From NCBI RefSeq assembly GCF_040954835.1, contig NC_090711.1:10919501-10983500 (forward strand): DNA of 64,000 bases. The letters are read 5' to 3'. The stretch comes from Lepisosteus oculatus (Eukaryota > Chordata > Actinopteri > Semionotiformes > Lepisosteidae). The notes beneath the pieces are model-generated. The model saw only the letters and a program-made list of their open reading frames with translations, was not told the origin of the DNA and made no database searches. The translations under genes and the position numbers were made by a program. Shown here piece by piece: positions 35,405 through 48,400 of this stretch. Position 1 is the first letter of the stretch. The number at the start of each line of letters is the position of its first letter.

Positions 35405-37690
35405 TTTTGATTTTCCTGAGAAATATCTAACTACAGTAGGTGAATAAGTAAAAATGTTCTAGGACAGGGATACCCATTTCTGATCCTGATCCCGCAGAGC
35501 CAGTGGGTCTATAGATTTTCAGTCAAGGTCATTGTTGGCTTAGCTGAACTAGTTGAATAGCTTCTTCCAGCTTTTCAGGTGCTACTGCTTTAAAGGCTTG
35601 AGCTGTAAAGAAACCAAAAAATATATATTAAGATGAATTAATTAATTGATAAAGATCTATTATTAGTTGAACTGAATGACTGAACCCTTAACTGGGACAG
35701 AGATAGAACCTGGAGAAGCTGGCATCTGTTGGGTCATTCATTATTGTGTCATTACCTCTGCTTGGTCTCCTATTTGCTAAGACATAAATGAGGAAAACAT
35801 CAGCTGATGACATGAAGAAGTTAATACAATAAAATGAAATCAGTTTTAAATAGATTAAACTAATATCAGAAATGATTGTTCTGGAAGGTAAAGTGACACA
35901 GAGAGCAGCCTTCCTAAGAAAAATCAAATTCAATCAAGACTAGTTAATTTGAATTGATATGAGAAAAGTGCAGCCAAAGAGAACAGTGTGAGAGAAAGCA
36001 TGACTTTTAAGAGGCAGGACATCCATTTTAAACAGAGAGATGTGATTAATGCCAATAGAGTCACCTTAAGATGCCCACATATATTCAAATCAAGGGGCAG
36101 AAAAAAGGTGAGCAAACCTGAAATTACCATTAATGTTACTAGGACAGAGTTACTGGTCTAAGAGCATAAATACTCAGTGTACTGCCATACTAATATGGCA
36201 GTACAGTGAGCAATTAGGACTGCCATACTAATATATTATTAACACAGCCAGTTATTGAATACTCCTTCTGTTAAAGAAGTGGCCTTCAGACATGGGTTTA
36301 ATGAAGCTGTTTATTAATGATGGTAAAGTAATTAATTAAAACAGAAGCAGAAGAAAGAAACATATTAAACTATACCAGCAGAGATCAATTAAAGCTATTA
36401 TTCAACACAACAAATTGAAGACAGTGACTACAAGAATCGGTTATACTGTAAGGAAAAAGCTGCAAATATTAAAAGTTGAAAGCATTTGTTCATACATCTG
36501 CAGTTGAACCTGTAATGTATTTAAGAAATCTTTATGAAATTATTTTGCAGCATTCTTTGTCAAAAATGAGCATTCATTTCATAGCTGACTAGTTCATTGA
36601 ATACAGTTACAATTTAAAATATCCACTTTAATGCAAGATCTTGTGATTTAATCTATGCTTATTTACTGTATTTTAAATTTGCTGAATGTGTTACTTACAG
36701 TATTTGATCACATTTCTAGCTCCCTTTGCTTTTCCTATATGTTAAAATCCCATTCATGTTCTATGATAAGAGTATCAAGGAGATGTGGATAATTTTGGTA
36801 AACTGTTACCCAGCGTGAGACCTTCTTGGAAGGTCCACTCCTTCCTTCACATAGGCCACTGAATAAAGAAACCTGAAAAAAAGACATGATATTGTCAGTT
36901 TCTGAGGCTATTCCCAGATATTCTCAGACGCTGAACAAAGACTCAAATACAATATAATATATAATAAAAATTGTTCTTGTGTAACAGCCATAGAGGCGGT
37001 TTCCACCATTTCAAAGTGTGCAGCAGACTGGTCCAGAAACATTACACACAAAACCATCCAAGTTGAGAATCAAAACTCAAAACCTTTTTTTACTGTAGAT
37101 GTGAGGCAAATCAAATAACAGAAACTGATCCCCACAAAAGGACCTTCGCTCGAGAAAGTATTCAAAACCCTGACAATAAAGCCACTCTCTCCAAAACCAT
37201 GAAGCATCACCATATTTTGCTACAATCATTTAAAGAATCTTGAGTGTATTATTTCCTTTTCACTCTTCATAATGTGAAGGGATTGAAATGTATACGTACT
37301 GTAGGATGTCTCCTGCCTCACTATTATGATATAATTTCTTTTTATGTTGTGGTTAGAGTTTGGGTGTCCCCTTAAGCAGCTGTCTTTTTGACATGCCTCC
37401 TAGCCACTACAGACCGAGCAAACATAGACAGTACCATCACATCACGGTTTGGAGAATTGCACAGCTCAGGCAGCTGCATGTGACATCAGGCAGACAGCAG
37501 CCTTGAGGGAACACTTCCCTGCATGAAGGGAAGATGACATGTTGAAGTGAGTGCTGCAGGTGTATCAGTTTAAAAACCTATGTGGAAATGAACAAAGTGC
37601 AGTTTAATGGTGTCTAACATATTAAACATTTTAGCAATCTGTTTTGATCTTTAATATTATAATTTCATATTAATGAAACAAACGTTATGT
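35405..37690. other. Gene-free DNA with a possible half-MITE
   Basis: No gene is supported. The segment at about 35464-35600 starts like the MITE at 34627 (ACAGGGATACCCATTTCTGATCCTGAT) but has no visible right end. A strong small hairpin lies at 36178-36205. The rest is AT-rich without recognisable structure. Confidence 0.5.
36178..36205. repeat. Perfect 12-bp inverted repeat, 4-nt loop
   Basis: TGTACTGCCATA at 36178-36189, loop CTAA, then TATGGCAGTACA at 36194-36205. The right-hand motif ACTGCCATACTAATAT is repeated at about 36219-36234, so the hairpin sits in a small local duplication. Confidence 0.85.
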
Positions 37691-37699
37691 AGTAGCTGA

Positions 37700-37800
37700 A
37701 ATGGCAAACAAGTCAAGAAACACTTGGATGAGATGCTAGGATATGTGTCTAGACAGATGGGACAGAATGGCCTCCTCTTGAGTATAAACGTTATTATTTT
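37700..37800 (+). mobile_element. LINE 3'-end fragment
   Basis: The plus strand reads a short C-terminal tail of a non-LTR protein type (LDEMLGYVSRQMGQNGLLL), and the DNA contains the family word GAATGGCCTCCTCT, also present near 40680 and, in inverse and diverged form, near 61310. Very short and old. Confidence 0.45.
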
Positions 37801-38501
37801 CATATGGTTTAAGAACATTTCCTAAACCAAGTTTTACAAAATTATATTCTGAAAAGTAGAAGCTGAAAAATATTTGAATGGTATTGTATCATATTGCAAC
37901 TGTACAGTATATTGTATCCATAATTGTATCTACATTAATAGAAGTCATTGTCCCATGATTTCTCTGCTCTGCTCCTGCTGTACAATATTTTCTCAATATT
38001 TTTCCTATTATACATGAAAATAGTGGATTCTCTAAAATAATTGGAAATGAAATAAGTAGATTTAATCACTGAACTAACAGTAATAGCTAGAGTTCTGATA
38101 TAGTATGTCTTCTCTGGCTTCAAATATTAGGTGCCTAGCATAACAAAATCATATCTGGTTTGCTCTACCTGCAACATGTAATGCATAAATAATCTATATT
38201 ATCCTGTCTTACCTATGTTTGAGTCTCTGCAAAAAGAGTTTTAGATAAAAGGTAATTCTACTGTCACGGGAGGATCCCCTGTTCAGGGTACCAGTAAATC
38301 GGATCAGCAGTTACGTGCAAGCGATGCTGGTTGTTGAATGTCCAGTTCAATGGAGTTCATAACACATGTTTAGGAAGATGACAAACACCGATTCCGTCAA
38401 TTCCAGAATTTAAAAACTGGCCTCTAAAACATTCTATCCTAAACTTCACCACAATGACACCCCAGCATCATTCCTATTATCTTTGCAGAAACCCTTTGAT
38501 T

Positions 38502-38728
38502 TACTGTTTGTTTACTTCCTCCCACAATCCAAGGACATACTGATAGGTAGATTGGCTTCTGGAAAAGCTGGAGATTAGTTTGTGCGTGTTTGTGTCTGTG
38601 TGTGTCGTGGGATAGACTGGGATCCCATCCAGGGTGTACACTGACTTGTACCTGTTGCATGCTGGGATAGGCTCCAGCTCCCCTGATACCCTATATTGGA
38701 TAATGCAGTTAGAAAATGGAAGAATGAA
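38502..38728 (+). mobile_element. tRNA-headed fish SINE, 5'-truncated copy S3
   Basis: It preserves the second half of the family: TTCCTCCCACAATCCAAGGACAT, AGATTGGCTTCTGG, GTGTGTGTCGTGGGATAGACTGG, CATCCAGGGTGTACACTG, GCTGGGATAGGCTCCAGCTCCCC, and a final GCAGTTAGAAAATGGAAGAATGAA. This is the best preserved 3' half in the window. Confidence 0.7.
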
Positions 38729-38780
38729 CATCATCTATAGTGCCAGGCTGTCATCTGTCAATCAATGTGTGTTAAAACCA

Positions 38781-38807
38781 AATATACCAATGATACATTG
38801 GTATATT
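38781..38807. repeat. Perfect 12-bp inverted repeat, 3-nt loop
   Basis: AATATACCAATG (38781-38792), loop ATA, CATTGGTATATT (38796-38807). Its function is unknown and it may simply be palindromic AT-rich sequence. Confidence 0.8.
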
Positions 38808-40464
38808 ATCATATACCATATCACTCTTTCATTATCACATTAACATTGTTTGGGTTTTTATTCCAAATCAGAATTCACCTAGCTTTTTCTGAAACGATAT
38901 CTTCATAACTTCTTAAAACTGCACATGTGCACATAAACACTGCCATCCAAAAAAATAGAAAAATATTTTCCATTGGAGTGATCCTTTTTGCCTTAACTAG
39001 TAAGAATGGTCTAGCACATGGTTTCCAAACACGCTAAAGTACTCAAGTAGACCAAGCCTTTTCATCAGTGTTCTCTGTTGCCATAAAGAAGAATAAGTTA
39101 AGGGATCTTCAGGAGTATATTCATGATTCTGCTGCCAATGCTACATTTCTGAAGATTACAGCAGACCTGAGCAATATGTCACTCTGGGTAGCCACAAGTG
39201 TAAAGCAAACATTATTTAGTAGATCAAAAAACAAGAGGAAGCTTAATTTAAATAAACTGACAACAGCTTTAACTTCTTGAGAGAAGATTTTAAAAATATA
39301 TTCTATACCTCCATGGACATCTGTTAACATCCAGGGGAATTACTGAAGGTAGCAAGACCTTCAGTCCATGAAATTTTCAACTAATATTCTGGCATTTTGT
39401 GTTACAGTATCTGATTTACATCAATTTTGATTGAGCTTTATGTGGTCTTGCTTTAGCAGTACAAATGCATGCATCTTGTGCTTTGCTTTGGGCTTTTGCT
39501 AATGTTTTCTACATCTTTAGAATACTGACTCTTGGGGAAAACAATGGTAATTTTAAACATTGTCTCTAGGCAAGCCAACTGGGATAAACTAAACAGTAGT
39601 TCTCATTTTGAGCTTTCATCATTTAGTTTAGAGATTGTTGTGTTGGTCTTTGTCATATTTGTTGGGTCTTTGATTGGCTCCTCGGGGATATGTATATACA
39701 GTATGCATTGAGTAAAAACAAAGATTGAAAAAAATTGTAATCTGGGTTGAAAAATCACTATGCACTCAACTTAGAGTATTGCAGCATGCAAAAACCACCC
39801 TAGAGAACTGTGTATCTGAATATCCTGGTCAGATTGTTTCAGTATCTGAAAACTTCACAAAGGAATTCAACCTCAGTCACGTGTACGTGAACCAATGTGC
39901 ACAATAACTGTAGAAGAGGACGTTAAAATAATTTTAGATGCAAGGTAATATTTAAGATAAATGCACACACTACTCTTGTGAGTGATTGCATAAAATAGAT
40001 TTATTTTGAGTTGCGTACCATCTTTATGGGATTTTGCTACAACTTTCCTTTTCTTGGTATGCTGCACTGGGATTTCATTTGCATTCCCTAGGAAACTTCA
40101 TCTTATTTTTGCATTTTAAATCAAAGTTGAGTAACATGGGAATAGATGCAGTAATTACTTGTCAGTTTAAAATAAAGTTTTACCTGACCGACGAAAGCAT
40201 TGTTTTAAATCTCATACTCTTGGGACCTAAGATTACACATACAGTAGATTCTGACATTTGGTTTCTTTTGTTTTATTCCTCTGTGAGTTTTTCACATTTT
40301 TCAAGTTACTTTCAATTTGTGTTTCAATGAATTTCGAATCTGCGCTTGTTGTTTGTACCACACTGGTGTGGATTTGCCATTTGGTAAGGCACTGGTGGGA
40401 GAGGGGTTATACAGTATATTTTTTCTTCTTTGGTGTGCACTGATCAGACATTGTAAAGCTATGA

Positions 40465-40730
40465 GGTATCTTGATCCAGGTATTCAAAATCCTCAGAGAC
40501 ATTTCTCCAAGGAAACTATGAAGTGTGATCAGAAGGCCCAAGAGGCATGTTTTTGCACACAGGATCGTGGGAGTCGTGAGCAAGCCAGACAAGGCAGTAG
40601 GCAGAAGCCAATATCCTGGATTCTTTCAAGAAACAGTGGGATGAGATTTTCAAAACATACGAACCAAATGATTGTGCTGAATGGCCTCCTCTCATTTCTA
40701 ACCTTTCTTGTGTTCATTCGTGAGTCATTT
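40465..40730 (+). mobile_element. LINE 3'-end fragment
   Basis: The plus strand contains a decayed C-terminal non-LTR segment (FAHRIVGVVSKPDKAVG, then a FFQETVG-like piece) followed by CTGAATGGCCTCCTCTCATTTCTAACC, the common 3' end of this family. The 152-codon frame at 40317-40775 runs through this repeat and is not a gene. Confidence 0.55.
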
Positions 40731-42215
40731 TTCAATATTCTACTTGAAGTGTTAGTACTCCGTTGTACAATTTAATCTAACATCCCATGATTATGATTCA
40801 CTTTTAACTATACAGGTATATTCTAAAATTCTATTTTTTGGTTAGTGGGATATTTATACCAAAGATTAATATTTCACATGGGTTAATCAGCAATCAGGTC
40901 AGTATTGACTTGTTTCTTCACTGTTGTTTAAAGTTTAAACAAGTACTGTATTTCTAACAGTATCATTAGACAACTCAAGGTTAAAGACAATTTACACACA
41001 GCAAAGAGTGAGCAAGTGTTTTGACACACTTGAGGAGATGTTAATTAACCCTTACATTATAATGCAGAGAATTAGCCTGTGAAAGAGAAGTGCGTAAGTT
41101 GCAATCATGTGGCATTGACATATGTGTGCTATTTTAAGACTGCAAGTGAGTTTTCAAGTCTGGGTCATTGGGAGTGTGTAACACAAAACTAGTTTTGTTT
41201 TGACTCAAGACAATAGTATTTCAAGGGCTGGCTCTCTGAGCCTTGGTTACCCCTCACCTCCCTGACATACACACACTTCCCTACCGGTGTCAGTCCAGGG
41301 GGTCTTTACTTCGCCTCAGTGCTGCTGTTGTATCGGTGAGTTTCTGCATAGGCTCACCTGGCTGTGAGAATGAAGTGCCAACAGCGCTGAGACTGCAGCA
41401 GCTGCTGCTACTACAGATTTTCTCCTTTTGCAAATGGTTCCCCTGGCCTTAATGACTGTGCGAAAGAATGTGATGCATAATTTGAATGTAAAAAATCATG
41501 GTATGTAGGGCATTTGCTTCTGGATCTCAGAGAATAAATTATTCTCAGCAAGGGGTTATGCTCCCTCTCTCAGCCTTTGTGTGTCTTGCTTGCTGCTCTG
41601 TTTACATTTATCATCCAGTTTTAATTGTTGCATAGTGTATGATGTTTTATTTTTCCAGAAAGCAGCTACAGTACTTGCTCGTTAATTGCATGACTATACG
41701 ACAGACATTGCTACTGTGTGATCTCTTATCACACAGATCTATCCTACTGTGTTTTGCAAAATATGTTTTAATATCCAGGGAAAACAGTGAACCCATTATC
41801 AATATATTTTTATTGCTGAAAAGATGCCTCCAGTGTAGGAGATTTATTTTAAAAATCATCATACCATAATCTTCTGAAAACTCCTATTTTGATTCTGAGA
41901 AAGCTGTTAAATCCTAAACTAAACAGATAATTTCCTTATAAAATTGAATCCAACTCCTGATCTCTTCTTTTAAGTTCACTTTACAAGGGCAGAACATACC
42001 AATTTAAAAGAAGTGAAGCAATGTGAGCATTTTTTACAGAATGTAAAGCCATTTGCAAAGTAAACTCTATAGCACACTCAGATGTTGTAGGAATGAAAAA
42101 CCTGTACCTGTACAGTATATCTGGCAGACACAGACATGTTGTAACACATCCTTACACTTTAGAAGGCTCAGCTCAGGGAGACCGATCCTTCTTCATAATA
42201 TTGAAACATTTTCAA
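40731..42215. other. Gene-free DNA, nothing recognised
   Basis: AT-rich sequence without a supported gene, RNA or element. The short frame at 41243-41452 lies in a slightly GC-richer patch but has no domain. Confidence 0.5.
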
Positions 42216-42475
42216 GGGTGACCCACTGGTTAACATTACCGCCTTACGGTATTGGGGCCCTGAGTTCAATTCTGGTCCTGGGGTGCAATCTGCATGTTCA
42301 CCCTGTGTTTGCATAGGCTTCCTCTGTTGGTAGGATAATTGACTTCTGGGAAAATTAGCCATGGTTTGTGTCTGTGTGTGACAAGTGATGGACTGGTGTC
42401 AATCCCAGGGTGTATCCTGCCTTGTGACAGTTTTTTTAACTGTTTCTTAACTGGCATAGTGGATGGAAAAAGTTC
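42216..42475 (+). mobile_element. tRNA-headed fish SINE, near full-length copy S4
   Basis: The A-box remnant (CACTGGTTAACATTACCGCC) and B-box remnant (TGAGTTCAATTCTGG) are followed by GCAATCTGCATGTTCACCC, TTGACTTCTGGGAAAATTAGCC, GTGATGGACTGGTGTCAATCCCAGGGTG and TATCCTGCCTTGTGACA. The order equals that of the copy at 57808. Confidence 0.7.
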
Positions 42476-45400
42476 ATTTCCTTAGCAACCAAAGGTCTAG
42501 CTCCACATGTCAAAGGCTAGAATAGAATATTCAATTAACCCATGATAATGATTTTTTGCAATTCATTTATCACATGAGTTTGAATAGCTTCAGGTCTTCA
42601 GAATTGCCATAAGCATTCCAGCTCCTTTTGTATATTAATAGTGTAAGAACAGAACAGTAAATTCACTTTTTGAAAAGTAGGTCGAAGAAGGTAAAGGTTA
42701 ACTGTTTTTTCCATTGGAAATGCAGCCATTGCAAATTTATTTGCTGAGAAACTAGAAAAGGCATGAACATACCATATATTAGGAGCTGTCTGAAGTGAGA
42801 AGTTTCTGTTAGGTGAGACAGACTCGAAGGATACAAGTGTGTATGTAAAATATAAAAGAAAAAGTGTTTCATTAATTTATTCAGCATGAGAGTGCCATTA
42901 AAGAGCATGGAAGTAAATAATGTGAATGCAAAAGATCAGCAAATCTGAACTTTTACTAGCAAATACAGTACATACAGCACCTGTGCAATATGAGACCTAA
43001 TGACCAGTGCAACTACATCAAAGTTTTATTTTGTGAACAGAAAGAGGATACAGAGGATACTTCCACCAACTCTTCTACTTAAACTCCATATAACACAAAG
43101 CAGATTAACTGTCCAATTTTACTGTGCTAATTCTGCTTTACAGTATAAATATCAGCTTCCTACATTCTTGTTTATGTGAGGTCTTTCCTTAGAAACAGCA
43201 ACCACATACAGTCCCACTTACATATGTGTTTTTGCTGCATCTTGTGCAGAATGTTTTGCAGTAGTTCCATCATCATGGGACTGTAGTGGCAAAAGGTATG
43301 ACAAATAACTATTTTCACTTACAGTACACTGTAAAGGAATTAGTATGTTCGGAGACACTTCCCACATTGAGCAGAAAGAAAACAAACACTTTTTACGAAC
43401 ACTTAAATGCTTATCTTTTTACATGTGTGACCTGAAGAAGACTCAACAGCCAGATTTGTTGTGTTTCTCCTTTTTATTTTTCAGCATGGCTTCTTTGCAG
43501 CTAATGCACAATAATACAGCTCGTCACTCGAACATCTTCAATCCATTGTTAGGACTCTTGTGTAGCTCAATCAGCAAAAGACATTATTTGCAGTGTCATG
43601 ACACTAATACAGTAGCTTGAGCCTGCTCTACGTCATTATCTGAATGTGAATGGGACTTTCTACAAAGAGATACAGTACAGAATTGACTGTGAGTCAGCCT
43701 GGGCTATCCAAGGTTTGAGTCTATCAGAACTCACTGGTGTTCTCCACATCAGGACCTGAAACTTGTATTAAAATTATCATTCTTACAGGGTATATTGGAT
43801 TTTCACATTGAGTAAAATTCGAATTTAAATAATTGATAAATACAAATTTAAACATATACTTTAAAATGATACACTACAATAAATTAAACATTGGAGTGAG
43901 AGAATGACTTTAAAACAATTGTTTAAATAATAGAGTGTACAATTCTTTACCCCACACTATATGGCTTGGTGATTAAACACAAAATGAACAACACAATAAT
44001 TAATAACATATGGATTTGGATTACTCAGAAAGGAAAAAAATGAACAATACATAGAGAACGTCCCATGTGCACGAAAACAAAACGAAGGGAAATGGGAAAA
44101 TACTTCCCTTTGAATTTAACATTGTGCCATTCTGGTTATTATCCAAATGTTTTTATGTAGTGAGGCTTCCTCATGCTGAAAAAAAACCCCACAGAAATAG
44201 AAACAGGGCAAGGTTTTGAAAAGAAAAACAATTCCCAGGCTAGCTATCAACAGTAGCTTTAGATAGATGGAGCTTATAACAGAAGTATGGAAGGAAGGTT
44301 AGATCCTAATCTCATACACTTCTGCTCCCATACAGGAAACTAAGTATGTAAGTCTCACACCCAGGACTTCTCTTTGCATATCTCTCTTGAATCCCTCTCA
44401 CCACCCTATCTACACCTTACAGCAAACTCCCTAACTCCTCAACAGTGAAGGGAGTTTGGGCAGCCTATTCTCACGACTTAACAGCCATTTCCTCAGCTAG
44501 ACAAGTCAAACCAAAGGTGCTATAGATATTCCATCTCTCTATCTCATTCATTAGAATCTAACTGAACTACTGAATTAACATATTGGGGTTTATTTGTAGA
44601 CTCTTTTCTAATGAAGTCTATATCTGTTCTAAGGAGAAAACCAAGTAGACTTTAAACAATATCAATATTGGTCCCAACAGGCCTTTCATTTTTTCTGTTT
44701 TTCAACAAGGGGTATTTGCTTTACCTGTTTAAAAAAAACACTTTAAATCCAAGCATGTTAGAAAATACAGTATGTCTCTAAACACCCTGCGCTCATGGTT
44801 TTTCTGCATGAGAACATCATGACAGTGGTTCTTACAAGAAAGTCAATTTTAATTCAGATGCATTCTTCAGTCACATTAAAGAGAATGTTTTTTTTTTTCT
44901 TTCACAGACAGATTAGTTTAAATGTTCATGCCGAGCATCACTGGATTTATTAAGATGCTGTTTCATTTAGGATGGTAGTCTCTGAAATCATTGTTTGCTT
45001 AACTGGTTAAATATGACAGTTTTATTTTCTGTCAGGAATGAAGCAGATGATTAATGAAAGAACATACTCAAGTCCCTTCAAAGACTATAATTGCCAAAAG
45101 CAACTCATTAACAGTACTGGTTTCCACATATTAGTCACTGTAATGGGTTACAGCTTTCTACTGTACTCTCCCTATAAGAAAGATATGAATTCAACTGGAC
45201 ATTTAAAGTACATTCATTTCAAGGATTAGTTTCAATTATAGCCCTAAACCAGGCCTCTAGTGTCTATACTTCCAGACATATTACAAAATGTTTGAGGAGG
45301 CATAATTCGAGGCAGAAACTGCCTCTGGGGCTTCTTGAGAAAATGGGGTTAAAGTCAGGGAAAATTGGCATATTTGATATTATTTTCAATTTCCCCGTTC

Positions 45401-48400
45401 TGCCCTAAATAGTATTTAAGGAAAGAGTGGCTTACACAGACATGAGCATCACTGCTCATGCCTGAATGCTTGTTTCTATGCGGGATTTATCTGAAATCCC
45501 CTGTGGAGGCATCACAGCCATTATCACTTGTCTTTCCTCTGCAGAATGCATGTCAGACCACTTTCCAAGACTCATCTTTCCCAGAAAATATCTAGAGTGG
45601 CTTACATCCCTTGAACACTTCATTAAGGATTCTAACTTATTTTATTTCTTGATTAATTCTAATCCTGAAACATACTGTAGCATTGGTGGAAATCAAAACA
45701 AGAGAACAAAATCCTGCATACTTGTACAGCATGACATTGGTTCTTACATAAGTGACTCTAATTATCTACTGTACATGAGTGCACATTTACAGAAAAAAGA
45801 GAAATGTTCTCCAAAAACACATGGATGTTTTCAGAAACGTACAGATGCTGGAAGAATCTTATCAGGCATGAGTAGCGGATTTTTTAGAGAAACTAAAACA
45901 AGTTTAGGAATTTAATTTATCATTAAGGGTCAGCATCATCAGTTTTCCTAGCTCTCCTGAAGTGTCTAGTAAGAAAATGACTGAAAAACAAATGTTACAG
46001 CTTTGTATTCTCGGTATAAAACACACAGTATGTTGCATATATTTTGGTCTGTTTTTTGTGATTTAAGCTGATGTGGTACTCCTGTTCCCTCTGCACAGAC
46101 TGTAACTTTGCATGTGGTTTTATTTGAAAGGCTAATGTTTATTGTGTTATCCATCACCTTGTGAGGTCTCTATGCATGAAATGATTAAAACATTGACCGT
46201 GAATAAAAACGTGATTTGAAAAAGGTTTGTATTAGTGAGCTATTTTGTAAGAGAAGAAAGCTTTCAAAAGGCCTCCAAACTGCATCTGAAATGCTTTGGA
46301 GTCTCAGGGAATGAAAGATTAATCTGCAGTGTTCTGTCAGCAGCCAATGTAGGAAATCTTTCTGAATTCTAAAATTGGAAATATTGATTTGAAACTTTTT
46401 CTGTCATTAAAGTGTAACATTTTTGTGCTTAACATTTCCTTCATAATGACAATATGGATTGATCAAAACCAAGAGTGCAAAGGCAAAGTAAATATTCACT
46501 AGTCATGCTTATATTACATTGCAGCACATAAAACAGTGTAGTCCCTACTTCCATCAGTTGAAGAATCCAACTTTAATATATACTTTACTCTTTTTTAAAT
46601 GAAAACACTGGTTGAAATGAGGCTTAATAGCAATGGCCAACCTTGCCTGAATCAGTGGCAATTGAAAGGCTCTCTCAGTTATAGGATATAAAACTATGTA
46701 GATCTTATTATGTATTTCACTGTACAGTACAGTATACTGTATAACCATCTTTGCATCATCTCTATATAGAAAGCATCAGACCACCTGAATGTTTTTGCTA
46801 AAAAACATTTCCAGACAGGTATGATATTCTGGTTTAAGGTACTGTAGATTTTTGCAGATCCTCTGAAAGGGATAAAATGAGATTTTCTCAGATGTGATCC
46901 TCAGAGATCCCTGTCTTCAGATTTTTATTCCAAATGTGTTTAATTCAAGCCTTAAATGATCTAGTGCACCACATTTCTATACTTGATAATGTAAAAATGC
47001 AATCACACTGTTTTTTTCAACATGAATCAAGTAGAAATGTAAAAAATGTATCATTCATGTTCCAGCCAGTGCTCCTTAAAATGTATTATTCATCTTTTTA
47101 AAAAAGAATTATATTGCTCAGGCTACAAAAAGCCGATGAGCTGTAGCAACCTTGCCTTCATCAGTGCTTTTACAAACTAGACATGTGAATTTCGTTTCAC
47201 AGTGTAAACTACAACACCAAGAGTTCATTCAGTTCTATCCACGTGAAAATCCAGCATTTCCATCATAAAGTTAATTACAATAATGTAATAGAGTTATGCC
47301 CAAGTCAGTAGTTTAGAATTCATATGAAACTTCTTTCACATAAAAAGTCCATCATTCAAATTCTACTATACATGTATGTTCTAATTCAAATTTAAATCAT
47401 TTCAAAATTTCCTATTAAAGACTTTGTATTATTAATTAAGCATCTCAGGATACAAATACAGAACATCAATCTTTGAATCCAAATGGATACCTATACTAAT
47501 CTTTTTTAATAACACTAACATTATTACAAAAACTTTTCTCTTAAACACAAATTCCCTATTTTAAGTCATAAATTACAGTAAGCCTTATTGTTCATTTACA
47601 GTATATTTATATGTTCTAGGTTTCTTTTTAAATTAACATTTTTTCCTTTTATCATAACCAACAAAGTTATGTTAAGTCATTGAAGAGCAAAGGTAGTAGT
47701 ACAAGCAATAATCCCTTAATTTTGTATTTCTTACATGAATATGGGAGAGCAGAAAATTTACTTTAACATATAACATTTCTTTCAATTACAGTAGGAGAGT
47801 CCAATTCAGAGCTTTGTTCTGATTCAACCTTTTGTTCTATTGAATTTGTTTGGAAAATATTGAACACAGGCTGTTGACATTAACATAATATAAAGGACAC
47901 AGACTTGTTGTTCACACTATTAAACGCTTGCAATTAATATTTAAATGCCTGTTCAATTACACTCTGAGTTGGCAGAGCACTTGAAAATAATGTTTAACCT
48001 GAAAGGCTATTAAAATTATTCTTGTTGTATTTTTATTTTTTGTACTTTTGTATTTCTACCATTACCTAATTTGTGCAGCAACTGGATGTCACAGAGATTA
48101 TACTAATGTTCCCTAACTAGGTGATTCCTTGAGAAAGATACTGTATGAGATCAAAGTCCCCATTATTTATTACAGTTATTGATTGCTTTGTCCTTTTTGC
48201 ATGTTTCTTTGGGTAATGATGGACTATAAATATACTGTACAGTGTATAAGTCGTCATTTCTTCCTCGGAGAAATTTTCTGTCTGAGAAAAGGATTATGAT
48301 GTTGTGACTGTACGTGTAGTGTCTAAGTCGAATCATTTCATCCTAACACAGCTAAAGAGAGAGAGAAAAAAGCTTTCTGGGTTCATGCATTAGAGACAGC

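Larger units (their letters stand above)
37801..40460. other. Gene-free DNA with a SINE piece and a hairpin
   Basis: Besides the SINE fragment (38502-38728) and the inverted repeat at 38781-38807, no feature is supported. The reading frames around 39068-39330 and 40034-40330 have no domain or splice context. Confidence 0.5.

Noticed and set aside
40317..40775. 152-codon open frame on the plus strand
   Set aside because: Its second half is a decayed LINE 3' end (the GAATGGCCTCCTCT region), so the frame is fortuitous.
45466..45915. 149-codon open frame on the plus strand
   Set aside because: No recognisable domain, low-complexity composition typical of the flank, no splice or promoter context. 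It could be tested by RNA-seq but cannot be supported here.
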